Assembly: GCA_030706685.1 (NCBI GenBank)
Contig: JAUZOA010000005.1
Location: 53,806-117,805, forward strand
Direction of reading: 5' to 3'
Length of the DNA stretch: 64,000 nt
Source of the DNA: Bacteroidota bacterium
Lineage (GTDB): Bacteria > Bacteroidota > Bacteroidia > Chitinophagales > Chitinophagaceae
Part shown: in pieces, positions 1-9,339 of the stretch
Layout: every line of letters starts with the position of its first letter
Position numbering within the stretch: the stretch's first letter is position 1
Position numbers and translations under genes: made by a program
Notes under the pieces: generated by a model
Told to the model about the DNA's origin: nothing
The model's database searches: none
What the model saw: the letters and a program-made list of their open reading frames with translations, nothing else

Positions 1-334
1 ATTTTTCCCGGATCCTGCCACTGTCTATTTCCCAATGGAGATTGGTGATCATTGCCTTTTCATCTATGACAGGGCCGGCAACTCCCAGGCTTATCCTTCC
101 GGGTTTTTTTTGATTGGCGAGGAATTGTTGCAGAATCGCGGTTACATCCTTAAAATTAGCGGAGTGAAACTGGGCTTCATATAAAATAACTGGTTCCGTA
201 TTATTAAACTCAAAAAGGGCGAGGTTAGTTTTTGTAGCGCCTATATCTCCTGCAAGAACTGTAACAGTTTCAGGAAGAAGAGATAATTTCTTCCGGAAGA
301 AAATCGGAACGGCTGTTGACTGCACGTCTATCAT
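1..334 (-). CDS. glk: Glucokinase, N-terminal part (cut by window edge)
   Basis: Partial gene: about 111 N-terminal residues, continuing beyond base 1. The reverse strand from ATG at 334 reads MIDVQSTAVPIFFRKK, then the ROK-independent glucokinase signature AGDIGATKTNLALFE (phosphate-binding loop, residues about 28-42), GVAGPV and ITNLHWEID. These are N-terminal landmarks of the Glk family (PF02685), which makes glucose 6-phosphate in the cytoplasm using ATP. It lies downstream of nrdJ on the same strand with a 217-bp gap that holds its own putative operator (370-381) and a weak -7 octamer (346-339). That octamer would give an almost leaderless mRNA. The start is the only ATG ahead of the conserved motif in this frame. 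Identity is strong; promoter assignment is inference. Confidence 0.88.
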   Translation of the reverse strand, partial: MIDVQSTAVPIFFRKKLSLLPETVTVLAGDIGATKTNLALFEFNNTEPVILYEAQFHSANFKDVTAILQQFLANQKKPGRISLGVAGPVIDEKAMITNLHWEIDSGRIREK

Positions 335-551
335 TTTTTAAAACTACCTTGTTTTTATTCTTATAAAAATGACGACTGTCAGCAGATGGGATGATAAAAA
401 TGGTCATGAATAATTGCTGAAAATCTGTAGCCCGGATCCTTTTATTGACAGAAAGCGTTTTGCCATTCAAATGGTTTTTAGTAACGGCAACCGGGCATGA
501 CACCCATCAATAAGGCCCATTTGCTTTGTAATTTGCAGGGGAATGAACAAC
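335..551. promoter_or_regulatory. glk upstream region with two TGA-N6-TCA dyads
   Basis: Perfect dyads lie at 370-381 (TGACGACTGTCA) and 498-509 (TGACACCCATCA; the same 12-mer recurs at 5473). A half-matching copy (TGATAAAAATGG, 392-403) sits exactly 22 bp beyond the first, the spacing seen across the window. Reading leftward, TAGTTTTA (346 to 339) starts 29.5 bp from the first dyad centre and is a one-mismatch -7 box. The 498 copy has no convincing -7 box and may be chance. Confidence 0.55.
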
Positions 552-2300
552 TTATTCAATGCATACTTTACAAGACTTGATACCCGATTTTAGTCCTTGC
601 CACATCACCTGTTTCCCCCTGGAGTTATAACGAAAAATAGTAATCCCCTTGGCCTTATTTTTCCAGGCATTCATATAAATATCGGACACATCGGCTATCG
701 TGGCTGATTCGGGGAGGTTGATCGTTTTGGAAACAGCATTGTCGGTATATTCCTGGAAAGCAAGCTGGTGCTTTAAATGCCAGGATGGAGAAATTTCCAA
801 AGCCGTTTTAAAAATATTCTTTGCCTCTGCTGGCAACTCTTTTATGCTTTCCGCTGTACCTTCTTCCATCACTTGCTCCAGTGTTTTTTCAGAGAACAGG
901 TGTTGCTTTTCCAGGTAGGCAATAAAAGGCTGGTTGATGGAATAAAGGGTCTCATCATTCAATACATGGCGCCGGCGAAAGGCTAATGCAAACAATGGTT
1001 CAATAGACGATGAGGTATCGGCGATGATGGAAATCGTGCCAGTAGGAGCAATACTGGTACGGGTAGCATTTCGTACAGGCGTATTGGGAGCATATATGCT
1101 TTTCTCCCAATTAGGAAATACTCCTCTTTGTCCGGCAAGTTCCGCCGAAGCTTCCAGGCTTTTTTGCCGGATAAACTGCATTAGTTGCCCGGCCAGCCTT
1201 ATGGCATCTTCCGAATCATAAGGAATTCCGAGTTGAATTAATAATTCAGCCCATCCCATTATACCCAACCCGATTTTCCTGTTTCCGAGCGCCATTCCCT
1301 TAATCTCGGGGATGATATAATCGTTTACTTCAATCACATTATCCAGGAAGCGAATGGCAATCGGTATTATTTCTTCCAGGTATTTCCAGTCCACTTCTTT
1401 GCCTGCAGTTGTTTGTTTAATAAACTTTGTAAGATTAACAGAACCAAGATTGCAGGGTTCATAGGGTAATAGTGGCACTTCACCGCATGGATTGGTAGAT
1501 TCAATTTTGCCAAGCGCCGGGGTGGGGTTAGCCGAATTAATTGTATCCAGAAAGATCATCCCCGGATCGCCCGTACGCCATGCTGATTCAATAATATCAT
1601 TCCATAGCTGCCTGGCAGGTAATTGTCGTACAGTTTTTTTAGTGTTAGGATGAACTAAACTCCATTTAGTATCTTGCTCCATCGCATTCATAAAAGCATC
1701 GCTTATACCAACCGAAATATTGAAATTCCCCAGTACTCCCGGTACGCGCTTTGAGAAAATGAACTCCTCGATCTCAGGATGATCAATGTTTAAAATACCC
1801 ATATTGGCGCCACGGCGTATGCCTCCCTGTTTAATATGCTCAGTAGCGGCATCAAAAACTTTCATAAAAGCAACAGATCCGGCTGCTATACCACCCGTTC
1901 TGACAGCCGGGTCGTTTCTGGGACGGAGATGAGAAAAATTAAAACCTGTCCCCCCTCCGCTTTGTTGAATCAATGCTGCATTTTTTAATGTAGTGAAGAT
2001 GCTGCTCATATCATCGTCTACCGGCAATACAAAACAAGCACTAAGCTGGTTGGCTGTCGTTCCGGCATTCATCAATGTGGGCGAATTAGGCAGGAATAAC
2101 AGTTTACTCGTTACAGAATAAAATTTCTCTTCCCATCGTGCTACATCTTCATTAGTTCCCCAGGAGATTTCAGCCGCAGCAATGGCCTTCGCCACCCTGC
2201 GAAATAATTCCGCTGGTGTCTCAGTAACAATACCATCCCTGTCCCTGCGCAAGTAGCGCGTTGCTAATACTTTCAGTGCATTATCAGACAGCCATGCCAT
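552..2300 (-). CDS. nrdJ: Adenosylcobalamin-dependent (class II) ribonucleotide reductase
   Basis: Reduces ribonucleotides to deoxyribonucleotides with a B12-generated thiyl radical, so it needs no oxygen and is not inactivated by it. Landmarks in order: LPNSPTLMNAG, SACFVLPV (first redox Cys), QQSGGGTGFNFSHLRP, NPCGEVPLLPYEPCNLGS (Asn-Cys-Glu radical site and second redox Cys), APTGTISIIADTSSSIEP, and a C-terminal CxxC (CKVCIE) that relays electrons from thioredoxin-like donors. I chose ATG 2300 (582 aa, MAWLSDNALKVLATRYL); an in-frame GTG at 2351 adds 17 non-conserved residues. This is the short NrdJ form. It is divergent from ftsH over a shared tandem operator, with a TATATTGG -7 box at 2450-2443. 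The leader would be about 135 nt and shows no recognisable cobalamin riboswitch box. Confidence 0.93.
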   Translation of the reverse strand: MAWLSDNALKVLATRYLRRDRDGIVTETPAELFRRVAKAIAAAEISWGTNEDVARWEEKFYSVTSKLLFLPNSPTLMNAGTTANQLSACFVLPVDDDMSSIFTTLKNAALIQQSGGGTGFNFSHLRPRNDPAVRTGGIAAGSVAFMKVFDAATEHIKQGGIRRGANMGILNIDHPEIEEFIFSKRVPGVLGNFNISVGISDAFMNAMEQDTKWSLVHPNTKKTVRQLPARQLWNDIIESAWRTGDPGMIFLDTINSANPTPALGKIESTNPCGEVPLLPYEPCNLGSVNLTKFIKQTTAGKEVDWKYLEEIIPIAIRFLDNVIEVNDYIIPEIKGMALGNRKIGLGIMGWAELLIQLGIPYDSEDAIRLAGQLMQFIRQKSLEASAELAGQRGVFPNWEKSIYAPNTPVRNATRTSIAPTGTISIIADTSSSIEPLFALAFRRRHVLNDETLYSINQPFIAYLEKQHLFSEKTLEQVMEEGTAESIKELPAEAKNIFKTALEISPSWHLKHQLAFQEYTDNAVSKTINLPESATIADVSDIYMNAWKNKAKGITIFRYNSRGKQVMWQGLKSGIKSCKVCIE

Positions 2301-2474
2301 TAATAGATATTTGATGCGATAAGGATTCTCAAAAAACAAAAAGGAAGTCACCAGCTTTGCAATAATTTTTTATACTTTTTATTCGCTTTTGACTCCTTTA
2401 CTCTTTTCGATACCGGATAATCCTGCTCTTTTTCAGCTGCTACCAATATACCATTACCGGCTTGTCCTAATCAA

Positions 2475-2508
2475 TGAATCAAATCATCTTTTGCGGTGAT
2501 TGTTGTCA
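2475..2508. promoter_or_regulatory. Tandem TGA-N6-TCA operator between nrdJ and ftsH
   Basis: TGAATCAAATCA (2475-2486) and TGATTGTTGTCA (2497-2508) lie exactly 22 bp apart. From the left dyad centre (2480.5) the leftward octamer TATATTGG starts at 2450 (30.5 bp), one mismatch from TAnnTTTG, and would serve nrdJ. From the right dyad centre (2502.5) the rightward octamer AAACTTTA starts at 2532 (29.5 bp) and would serve ftsH, with transcription starting close to the ftsH ATG. Confidence 0.7.
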
Positions 2509-2545
2509 TCTCTGGAATCAATAAACTGTCTAAACTTTACAATAA

Positions 2546-4519
2546 ATGAACGGACAGAATAAAAGAATTAATCCATCGGGCCCTCCTCCATCCAGGCCGC
2601 GAAGACGTTTCAGCATGTTATGGATCTATGCATTGTTGCTGGCACTTCTTTTTGTCCCCTCCCTGTTCAACATTGGTTTTTCCGGCAAAGAAATAACGTG
2701 GCAGCAGTTTGAGAATGATATAATAAGCCGCAAGGCCGTGGAAAAAATAGTGATCGTGAATAATGAAAAGGCTGACATATATATAAAAAATGAATTTGCC
2801 AATGACCCTTATTTCAAAGATGTATTGAAACGCAGCACAGGGCCACACTATTTTTTTAATATCGGTTCCGTAGAATCATTTGAAAGGAAGCTGGATGAAG
2901 CACAGAAAAACTTTCCGGCCAATGAAAAAATCATTGTGAGCTATGTAAAAAAATCCAACTGGTTCTGGACAATTATGAGCTGGGTCCTGCCCTTTATTGT
3001 TTTGTTTGCTTTATGGAATTTCCTGTTGCGCAGGTCAGGAGCGATGGGAGCAGGCGGAGGCGGTTCATCTATTTTTAATTTTGGGAAAACTACAGCTACA
3101 TTGGTTGAAAAGGAAAAAAGCAGTGTCACGTTTAATGATGTAGCTGGCCTGGAAGAAGCAGAGATGGAAGTAAGAGAAGTTGTTGACTTTTTAAAGAATC
3201 CTGGTTCTTTTACAAAGCTGGGTGCAAAGATTCCTAAAGGAGTCATATTAGTCGGCCCTCCCGGAACAGGAAAAACCTTACTGGCGAAAGCTGTTGCCGG
3301 CGAAGCACAGGTACCGTTCTTTTCTATTTCAGGATCAGAATTCGTAGAAATGTTTGTAGGAGTCGGCGCTTCAAGGGTTCGTGATTTATTCAGGAGAGCC
3401 AAAGAAAAAGCGCCGTGCATTATTTTTATAGACGAGATAGATGCTATCGGGAGATCGAGAGGAAAAGGAGCATTTCTTGGTGGAGCGAATGATGAAAGAG
3501 AAAGTACCCTTAATCAGTTGTTGACCGAAATGGATGGCTTTGGCACAAATAGCGGAGTGATCGTTTTAGCCGCTACCAATCGTGCAGATATGCTGGATCC
3601 GGCCTTACTTCGGCCCGGAAGATTTGACCGTCATATATACCTGGAACTGCCCAATCTTACTGAGAGGGAAGAAATCTTTAAAGTACACCTGCGCCCTCTT
3701 GTTATCGATGAAACAATAGACGTGCATTTTCTCGCTTCGCAAACTCCGGGTTTCTCCGGCGCCGATATTGCTAATATTTGTAATGAATCAGCCCTGATCG
3801 CTGCACGGAAGAAAAAAGAAAAAGTAGGAAGACAGGATTTCCTGGATGCCATTGATAGAATAGTCGCGGGTATTGAAAAGAAAAGCAAGATCATTTCACC
3901 GGAAGAGAAAAAAACAATTGCCTATCATGAAGCAGGGCATGCTGTAGTAAGCTGGTTATTAAAACATATTGATCCTATAATAAAAGTATCTATCATTCCC
4001 CGGGGTAAATCTTTGGGCGCAGCCTGGTACTTGCCGGAGGAAAAACAATTGCGCAGTGAATCGGCCTTTGCAGAACACTTATGCGCCACGCTGGGTGGCA
4101 GGGCATCTGAAGAAATCATATTTGGCGAAGTTTCATCGGGAGCATTGGATGACCTCGAAAAAGTAACAAAAGAAGCCTATATGATGGTGGTCTATTATGG
4201 TTTCAATAAAAAGATCGGAAACATCAGTTATTATGATTCTTCCGGCCAGAGAGATATGGGTATTCAAAAACCATTTAGCGAGGAAACCGGCAGGCTGATT
4301 GATGAAGAAGTTCGCAAATTGGTTGATTCAGCTTATCAAAAAGCCAAAGCTATTCTGCAGGAAAACAAAGAATCGTTAATAAAAATCGCAGAATTGCTGC
4401 TGAAAAAGGAAGTTATTTTCAAGGAAGATATCGAAAGTATATTAGGCAGACGCCCTGATGATAAAGCAACTGCTGAGACAAAATCTAAAATTGTTCCTGC
4501 AATCACCCAACAAAACTGA
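2546..4519 (+). CDS. ftsH: ATP-dependent zinc metalloprotease FtsH
   Basis: Membrane-anchored AAA+ protease that degrades misfolded or regulatory membrane and cytosolic proteins. In 657 aa: a Pro/Arg-rich cytoplasmic N-tip, TM1 at about 25-42, a periplasmic FtsH extracellular domain, TM2 at about 140-161, and a Gly-rich linker. The AAA module follows, with Walker A GPPGTGKT (237-244), Walker [12 protein letters not shown] and the second region of homology ending RPGRFDRHI. The M41 peptidase zinc motif is HEAGH. Length is normal for Bacteroidota. ATG 2546 immediately precedes the conserved hydrophobic N-terminus. Convergent with the BON gene; a 12-bp inverted repeat at 4615-4655 separates them. 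Its placement among redox/stress genes under the shared operator suggests a stress-induced copy; whether another ftsH exists in the genome cannot be seen here. Confidence 0.95.
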   Translation: MNGQNKRINPSGPPPSRPRRRFSMLWIYALLLALLFVPSLFNIGFSGKEITWQQFENDIISRKAVEKIVIVNNEKADIYIKNEFANDPYFKDVLKRSTGPHYFFNIGSVESFERKLDEAQKNFPANEKIIVSYVKKSNWFWTIMSWVLPFIVLFALWNFLLRRSGAMGAGGGGSSIFNFGKTTATLVEKEKSSVTFNDVAGLEEAEMEVREVVDFLKNPGSFTKLGAKIPKGVILVGPPGTGKTLLAKAVAGEAQVPFFSISGSEFVEMFVGVGASRVRDLFRRAKEKAPCIIFIDEIDAIGRSRGKGAFLGGANDERESTLNQLLTEMDGFGTNSGVIVLAATNRADMLDPALLRPGRFDRHIYLELPNLTEREEIFKVHLRPLVIDETIDVHFLASQTPGFSGADIANICNESALIAARKKKEKVGRQDFLDAIDRIVAGIEKKSKIISPEEKKTIAYHEAGHAVVSWLLKHIDPIIKVSIIPRGKSLGAAWYLPEEKQLRSESAFAEHLCATLGGRASEEIIFGEVSSGALDDLEKVTKEAYMMVVYYGFNKKIGNISYYDSSGQRDMGIQKPFSEETGRLIDEEVRKLVDSAYQKAKAILQENKESLIKIAELLLKKEVIFKEDIESILGRRPDDKATAETKSKIVPAITQQN

Positions 4520-4614
4520 ACAGTTGATTACAACCATTTTTCGGTGTCTTACAGGCAGCCGGGTGTTAATAAATCAGCTGTATAAATAACTACTTTACCG
4601 GGTAGTAAATAACA

Positions 4615-4655
4615 CAGGAGACGATCCGTAATCAAGTTACTGAGATCGTCTCCTG
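4615..4655. terminator. Perfect 12-bp inverted repeat between convergent ftsH and BON gene
   Basis: CAGGAGACGATC (4615-4626) pairs perfectly with GATCGTCTCCTG (4644-4655) around a 17-nt loop. It lies between two genes that converge, as expected of a shared terminator, although a clear U-run follows neither arm. Confidence 0.6.
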
Positions 4656-4701
4656 CAGGGAAAGTCTCCCCTTTTGTGGTATATCAACAAATCTTGCCCT
4701 G

Positions 4702-5376
4702 TTATTCTTCAAAAGAATATTCAGGTTCTGCAATTTTTAGGTCGCTTTCAACACTGATCACACCCGGTGCAGACCAGGCAGCTCTTTCGGCATCTTCCTT
4801 TTCGGCAAATGAGCGAACCTCTCCGTGAAGAGTAACTCTGCTTCCTGAAACCTCAACGGTGACTTTTCCTGCGTCAATGCTCGCACTCCTGTGGAAGGCA
4901 GTACTGATCTTTTGCTGAATGTCTGAAGCTTTGAACTTCGGCTTTACTGTAATTAAATTAAGTACAGAACGTACTCCGGCTAAATTCTCAATGGATGTTT
5001 GTGCATTAGTACGCTGGTATTCCCATTCCACCTCGCCTTCAAGTTTCACATTGCCATCCTCTACTTTTATTTTAATCTTTTCTTCCTGTACAGCGCTATG
5101 CCATTTTAAAGCATTCAGCACAGCTTCTGCAATTTCGGCGTCCGTTTTACGGGAACTGGTGGAAATACTCACTTGTATTTCTTCCGCGACTGCTTTCACC
5201 CCTGCCACTCTTTTCGCTGCTTTTTCAGCCGCCAATTTTTTAGAATAAGCATCCACCTGGCCGGAAAGCGTAACCACACCGTTTTTAACAGCCACCCCAA
5301 TTTCTGACGCGTTTAAAAAGGGCTCCCACTTAAGTTCTTCCATCACGTCTTTTTGAATTTGGATATCGTTTTTCAT
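4702..5376 (-). CDS. Triple BON-domain protein
   Basis: 224 aa built of three consecutive BON domains (about 1-70, 77-145 and 150-218), each with the alpha-beta pattern and the core motif G-x-V-x-L-x-G-x-V ([39 protein letters not shown]). BON domains bind phospholipid or other hydrophobic ligands in osmotic-stress proteins such as OsmY. No signal peptide or TM segment is seen, so this copy looks cytoplasmic. Divergent from the universal stress protein. Its promoter is well defined: octamer TTCCTTTG (5426 to 5419) starts 30.5 bp from the centre of dyad 5451-5462. The exact ligand is unknown. Confidence 0.85.
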   Translation of the reverse strand: MKNDIQIQKDVMEELKWEPFLNASEIGVAVKNGVVTLSGQVDAYSKKLAAEKAAKRVAGVKAVAEEIQVSISTSSRKTDAEIAEAVLNALKWHSAVQEEKIKIKVEDGNVKLEGEVEWEYQRTNAQTSIENLAGVRSVLNLITVKPKFKASDIQQKISTAFHRSASIDAGKVTVEVSGSRVTLHGEVRSFAEKEDAERAAWSAPGVISVESDLKIAEPEYSFEE

Positions 5377-5450
5377 ACTTGATTGTTTTAAGAGTTAATA
5401 AACAGAACTTTCCTTTTTCAAAGGAACCCATTACCTAAACCCCTTTCCTA

Positions 5451-5484
5451 TGATAAACGTCACCATTTTCAGTGACACCCATCA
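5451..5484. promoter_or_regulatory. Tandem TGA-N6-TCA operator of the BON gene
   Basis: TGATAAACGTCA (5451-5462) and TGACACCCATCA (5473-5484) lie 22 bp apart. The leftward -7-like octamer TTCCTTTG starts at 5426, exactly 30.5 bp from the proximal dyad centre. Confidence 0.7.
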
Positions 5485-5559
5485 CGGGGCAAATTTTTAT
5501 ACACCGCTTCTACGCCGGTCATCATTCCCGTTATAAAATACATTAGTCAGCCTTTCTGT

Positions 5560-5603
5560 TGACGGGCGTCATTGCCCGAAGGAATGTTCTGCCGGTAGCT
5601 TTG
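5560..5603 (+). promoter_or_regulatory. Operator plus -7 box of the universal stress operon
   Basis: TGACGGGCGTCA (5560-5571) is a perfect dyad. A half-matching copy (ATACATTAGTCA, 5538-5549) lies 22 bp upstream. The perfect Bacteroidota -7 box TAGCTTTG (5596-5603) starts 30.5 bp from the dyad centre. Transcription would begin near 5610, about 25 nt before the ATG at 5634. Confidence 0.72.
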
Positions 5604-5633
5604 TTTAGATTCCTTTATGAAAAATAGTAAACA

Positions 5634-6512
5634 ATGAAAAAGATATTAGTGGCTACCGATTTTTCAGAAGCTGCCAGGAATGCTTCAGAATATAGCCTTG
5701 AATTAGCCAGGACGCTTCATGCCGGGATAGTTCTTTTTACAGCGTACCAGCAAATGCCGGTACCTGTCACAGAAACGCCGGTAATTATTACACTGGAAGA
5801 TATGAGGAAACTGGCTCAACAAGGCTTGGATGCAGAAGCGAAAATCATTGATCCTGATCACAGAATAAACATTGAAACTTATTGTAAGGAAGGCGTTCCT
5901 GAAAAAGCTATCTTAAAAGCGGCAAAAGATACCAACGCCGATCTCATTATTGCGGGGATGAAACGAACGGGTAAAAGCATACGAAGAATACTGGGCAGCA
6001 CCACCACCGCACTGGCCAGGAAGACCAGCATTCCCCTGATCGTCGTGCCTGAAGGACTAAAATACAGCCGCATCGCAACCATTGCATTAGCCAACGAAAG
6101 TGATCTTGCCCCTGATGAAGACAGTCGGTTGCTGGATGCATTGCTTACACTGGCAGAAAAATTCTATTCCAAACTTTACCTGGTACGGGTAGCTAAAGAC
6201 AAGTTCTGGGAAGCGTATGAAGTATTAAACCTTCCGCTTAGATTAAGCAGGATGATGCGAACTCTTGACCCGGTTTATGAGTGCATTGAAGGCAAAGATA
6301 TTCCGCAGGCACTAAATGAGTTTATAGATGCGTATCATGTCACCATGCTGGCCATGATCCCCCATAAACATTCCTTCCTGGATAAGTGGTTTATTAAAAG
6401 TACCACGCGGTCTATGATATTTAAAAGCAACGTACCCTTGCTGATTTTACCTGACCTGCCGGCCGCTACTAAAAGTCGTAAGCTGACCCAAAAGGAAGAA
6501 AAGATATGGTAG
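5634..6512 (+). CDS. Tandem universal stress protein (UspA family)
   Basis: 292 aa with two Usp folds. The first (1-145) begins MKKILVATDFSEAARNASEYSLELA and ends with the nucleotide-loop pattern GMKRTGKSIRRILGSTTTALARK-less core G-x2-G-x9-G-S and IPLIVVPEG. The second (about 150-276) is more divergent and closes with STTRSMIFKSNVPLLILPD, lacking a full G-x2-G loop. Tandem Usps are cytoplasmic ATP-binding or sensing proteins induced by starvation, hypoxia or redox stress. First gene of a likely operon with the CapA-like and phosphoribosyltransferase genes. Regulated by the operator at 5560-5571. Confidence 0.88.
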   Translation: MKKILVATDFSEAARNASEYSLELARTLHAGIVLFTAYQQMPVPVTETPVIITLEDMRKLAQQGLDAEAKIIDPDHRINIETYCKEGVPEKAILKAAKDTNADLIIAGMKRTGKSIRRILGSTTTALARKTSIPLIVVPEGLKYSRIATIALANESDLAPDEDSRLLDALLTLAEKFYSKLYLVRVAKDKFWEAYEVLNLPLRLSRMMRTLDPVYECIEGKDIPQALNEFIDAYHVTMLAMIPHKHSFLDKWFIKSTTRSMIFKSNVPLLILPDLPAATKSRKLTQKEEKIW

Positions 6513-6588
6513 GCTATTGGCAGAGAAAGACTTCCGGCCTTTCCTGCCCCGGATCAAAGCGAAAAGTATATGCGATAACCAAGCAATT

Positions 6589-7599
6589 ATGGATGATAAC
6601 AGGATTACCATTGGCCTTGCCGGGGATGTAATGATCGGCAGAAACGTTAATGAAGTCATTACGAGCAAAGGATATTCGTATCCGTGGGGGGATATCCTAT
6701 CCCTCCTGACAAGTACGGATATCAATATTATCAACCTTGAAACAACGCTGACGAACAGCATCAGCAAGATTCACAAGACATTTAATTTTAAAGCCGCTCC
6801 AGATAAAGTAAGCACCTTAGCAAAAGCGCGTATCACAGCTGTTAACCTGGCGAATAACCATATCATGGATTTTGACGAAGAAGGTTTAACGGAAACGATC
6901 CGTACGCTGCAGGATGCCCGTATAAAATATGCCGGCGCGGGCATGGATGAACAGCAGGCCGCGAAACCTGTTATCATTACTTGCAGGGATACCCGTATAG
7001 GCATGCTGGGTTTTACGGATAATGAACCCGGGTGGCGCGCCGGCGTTTCCAGTTGTGGCATAAATTATATTAATGTTCTTAACAGCCGCAGCAAAGAAAA
7101 AGCCCTGAACAGTATTCAGCAGCTTCGCAGCGAAGCGGATCTTATTATAGTCAGTATTCATTGGGGACCCAATATGAAAGAAAAACCTGATCCTGGTTTT
7201 GTTGAATTCGCCCATGAAATGATTGACAACGGGGCAGATCTCATCCATGGTCACAGCGCTCATATTTTCCAGGGAATAGAAGTCTATAAGAATAAACTTA
7301 TCCTTTACGATACCGGTGATTTTTTGGATGATTATGTTGTTGATCCCGTCCTGAGAAATGATCACTCCTTTTTCTTCATTGCGGAAATTAATAAGAAAAA
7401 ATTTTCCCGTCTGCATCTGGTCCCTGTATTGATCAGCAAATGCCAGGTAAACCTTGCCTCACTCAAGGACAGCCGGTGGAGCCTTCAACGAATGCAGCAA
7501 CTTTCTGCCGCCTTCGGAACAAAGGTGACAGATGCAGGCTATATAATACCCGGAAATGAAATAAATGGCCAAACAAAATTTCTTCATGCAAAAAAATAA
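6589..7599 (+). CDS. CapA-family (PGA_cap) metallophosphatase-like protein
   Basis: 337 aa from ATG 6589; an in-frame TTG at 6517, five bases after the usp stop, would add 24 residues before the conserved start. Family landmarks: ITIGLAGDVMIGRNVN, NLETTLT, VNLANNHIMDF, IVSIHWGPN and HGHSAHIFQGIEVY. These are the Asp/His/Asn metal-site motifs of the calcineurin-like CapA/PgsA fold (PF09587). CapA proteins were named for poly-gamma-glutamate capsule synthesis, but no capB/capC is nearby and there is no signal peptide or TM anchor here. A cytoplasmic phosphoesterase role in the stress operon is more likely. Substrate unknown. Confidence 0.8.
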   Translation: MDDNRITIGLAGDVMIGRNVNEVITSKGYSYPWGDILSLLTSTDINIINLETTLTNSISKIHKTFNFKAAPDKVSTLAKARITAVNLANNHIMDFDEEGLTETIRTLQDARIKYAGAGMDEQQAAKPVIITCRDTRIGMLGFTDNEPGWRAGVSSCGINYINVLNSRSKEKALNSIQQLRSEADLIIVSIHWGPNMKEKPDPGFVEFAHEMIDNGADLIHGHSAHIFQGIEVYKNKLILYDTGDFLDDYVVDPVLRNDHSFFFIAEINKKKFSRLHLVPVLISKCQVNLASLKDSRWSLQRMQQLSAAFGTKVTDAGYIIPGNEINGQTKFLHAKK

Positions 7600-7602
7600 G
7601 CC

Positions 7603-8250
7603 ATGTTTGAAGACAGGAAGGATGCGGCTTTGCAATTAGCGAAAGCGCTGGAAAAATACAAAGACAAAGGAGCCATTGTCCTGGGTATACCCAGGGGTGG
7701 CGCTGTAACAGCCTATTATGTAGCGCTGCATTTACATGCGGAATTTTCTTTATTGGTATCAAGAAAACTGGGACACCCGGCCAACCCGGAATATGCTGTT
7801 GGCGCCATAGCTGAAGATGGAACCATTCACTTAAATAAGCTGGCCCTGCAGGAAGCGACCCGGGGGGAAATTGATGAAGTAGTGGCACAACAGAAAAAAG
7901 AAATTGAGCGGCGCATAAAAATTTTGCGAAAGGGCGAACCGCTCCCGGAAATCAGGAATAAAATTGTTCTTATAGTAGATGACGGGATTGCCACCGGGGC
8001 CACCCTCTTTGCTGCCATCAAAATGTGCAAAAACAAAGAGGCTGCTAAAATCGTAGTAGCGGCTCCAGTTTCAGGAAGAGAAATAATAAAAGAACTGAAT
8101 AAAGAGGCCGATGAAGTAATTGTCCTGGAAACCCCCGTTTTCTATCATGCAGTGTCGCTGGCTTATGAATCATTTCCAACAGTGACGGATAATGAGGCCC
8201 TGGGATTCCTGGAAAAATGGAAAAAAGAAAATACTGCGCCCCGGCAATAA
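7603..8250 (+). CDS. Type I phosphoribosyltransferase-domain protein
   Basis: 215 aa. It has the PRPP-binding signature VLIVDDGIATGAT (about residues 124-136), preceded by IPRGGAVTAYYVA and SRKLGHPANPEYAVGAI, the pattern of the stand-alone PRTase family found beside Usp or dienelactone-hydrolase genes in many bacteria. It starts three bases after the CapA-like stop, so the two are translationally close. The reaction is not known for this subfamily. A PRPP synthase gene lies 1.1 kb away on the other strand, which fits a theme of phosphoribosyl metabolism under stress. Convergent with the APH-like gene (28-bp gap, no clear terminator). Confidence 0.85.
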   Translation: MFEDRKDAALQLAKALEKYKDKGAIVLGIPRGGAVTAYYVALHLHAEFSLLVSRKLGHPANPEYAVGAIAEDGTIHLNKLALQEATRGEIDEVVAQQKKEIERRIKILRKGEPLPEIRNKIVLIVDDGIATGATLFAAIKMCKNKEAAKIVVAAPVSGREIIKELNKEADEVIVLETPVFYHAVSLAYESFPTVTDNEALGFLEKWKKENTAPRQ

Positions 8251-8278
8251 CCCGGCTACAAAAAGCAAGTCTGCTAAC

Positions 8279-9325
8279 TTACGTCGTTGATGACAGGTCA
8301 TAGTTTTCGGCCAGTCTTAAATAAGCATTGGCCCTGGTCAGCCACTTGGGGTCTTCTTTATATTGGGGCTCTGCAATATGTCTTGCCACAAGATAAGCCC
8401 GGAGGCAGGCTTTCTTTATTTTATAAAAATTGATCAGCGTGCGGGGGATATTATCATGCGTTAGCTTCCCGTATATATCAATAAAAAGATTACCGGTTGA
8501 AGTATTGCCCATCATTTCACATTCCATACCAAGAAAAGATAGCTCTTCGGCAATATCCATTACTCTTAATTCCCTGCTGAATTCCAACGCGTCAATAATA
8601 GCAGGTTGCGGTGCCAGGCAAATATGTTCAGGCCGCAGATCTCCATGCGCTTCAATAATTTTTCCGTTAGCTATTCTCGTCTCAAATAATAAAGAATGAT
8701 CATGAAGAAAACTCACCAGTTTATTACTAAGCGGCTCCACCAATGTATCCGGGAAGTGATATAGCGGCCGCATTAATTCTGTATGGGCGGAAATAATCTC
8801 CTCCCTTAATTTCTTCCTGTACGATTCCCCATCCATGTAAACGGGTGGGGCTTTTTTATAAAATTCAGCCAATAGTTCCGCCGCTCCTTTAACCAATGCT
8901 TCATTAACCATTTGATGGTTAATGGCGTAGTCCAGTAAATTTTCTTCCGGGATACGTTTCATTTTTACCATCCATTCCATGACCCGGCCTTTTCCTTCTA
9001 TTTGCAGTTTTCCCGCTTCATCCAATACAAGCGGCACTATTCCGATATAAATATCCGCAGCCAGCCTTTTATTTAAACGGATTTCTTCCCTGCAATTATT
9101 AAATCTCGCTTCCAGTGTCCGCAAATCAAGCAAACGATAGGCAACAGGCTTTTTGAGTTTATACACCACATCATTTACTATGAAAACCCATGACATATGT
9201 GTTTCTTTTGTTTCTACTTTCACTGACCGATGCGGATACGACTCCGGTCGTTTTAAAAAAGAAACCTTTTCCTCTATAGACACGGTATTTTCTGTGAGGG
9301 GTTCTATGGAGTTATTTTTTACCAT
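8279..9325 (-). CDS. Aminoglycoside-phosphotransferase-like kinase
   Basis: 348 aa, protein-kinase-like fold of the COG2187 type. The N-lobe holds SWVFIVNDVVYKLKKPV (invariant Lys region). The catalytic loop is AHGDLRPEHICL (Brenner-type HGDxxxxN with His/Glu replacing the usual Asn context) and the metal-binding segment is IIDALEFSRELRVMDIAEE. COG2187 proteins are often fused to a C-terminal P-loop kinase; here only the APH-like half is present and no Walker motif follows. Last gene of the HPF - prs - kinase operon, 14 bp after prs. A resistance function is unlikely from context. Substrate unknown. Confidence 0.8.
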   Translation of the reverse strand: MVKNNSIEPLTENTVSIEEKVSFLKRPESYPHRSVKVETKETHMSWVFIVNDVVYKLKKPVAYRLLDLRTLEARFNNCREEIRLNKRLAADIYIGIVPLVLDEAGKLQIEGKGRVMEWMVKMKRIPEENLLDYAINHQMVNEALVKGAAELLAEFYKKAPPVYMDGESYRKKLREEIISAHTELMRPLYHFPDTLVEPLSNKLVSFLHDHSLLFETRIANGKIIEAHGDLRPEHICLAPQPAIIDALEFSRELRVMDIAEELSFLGMECEMMGNTSTGNLFIDIYGKLTHDNIPRTLINFYKIKKACLRAYLVARHIAEPQYKEDPKWLTRANAYLRLAENYDLSSTT

Positions 9326-9339
9326 GAACGAATAGTTTA

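Noticed and set aside
498..509. Second glk operator (TGACACCCATCA)
   Set aside because: It is a perfect dyad, but no tandem partner at 22 bp and no credible -7 octamer at 29-31 bp on either strand. Kept as a sequence observation, not counted as a promoter.
2301..2436. Cobalamin riboswitch in the leader of the B12-dependent nrdJ
   Set aside because: The predicted leader is only about 135 nt, largely A-rich, and lacks a recognisable B12 box (GCCACTG-like) or the expected paired core.
6589..7599. Poly-gamma-glutamate capsule operon
   Set aside because: Only a CapA-like fold is present; no CapB ligase or CapC, and no membrane anchor.
8279..9325. Aminoglycoside resistance gene
   Set aside because: The fold is shared, but the sequence is of the COG2187 type and sits in a housekeeping stress operon without mobile elements.
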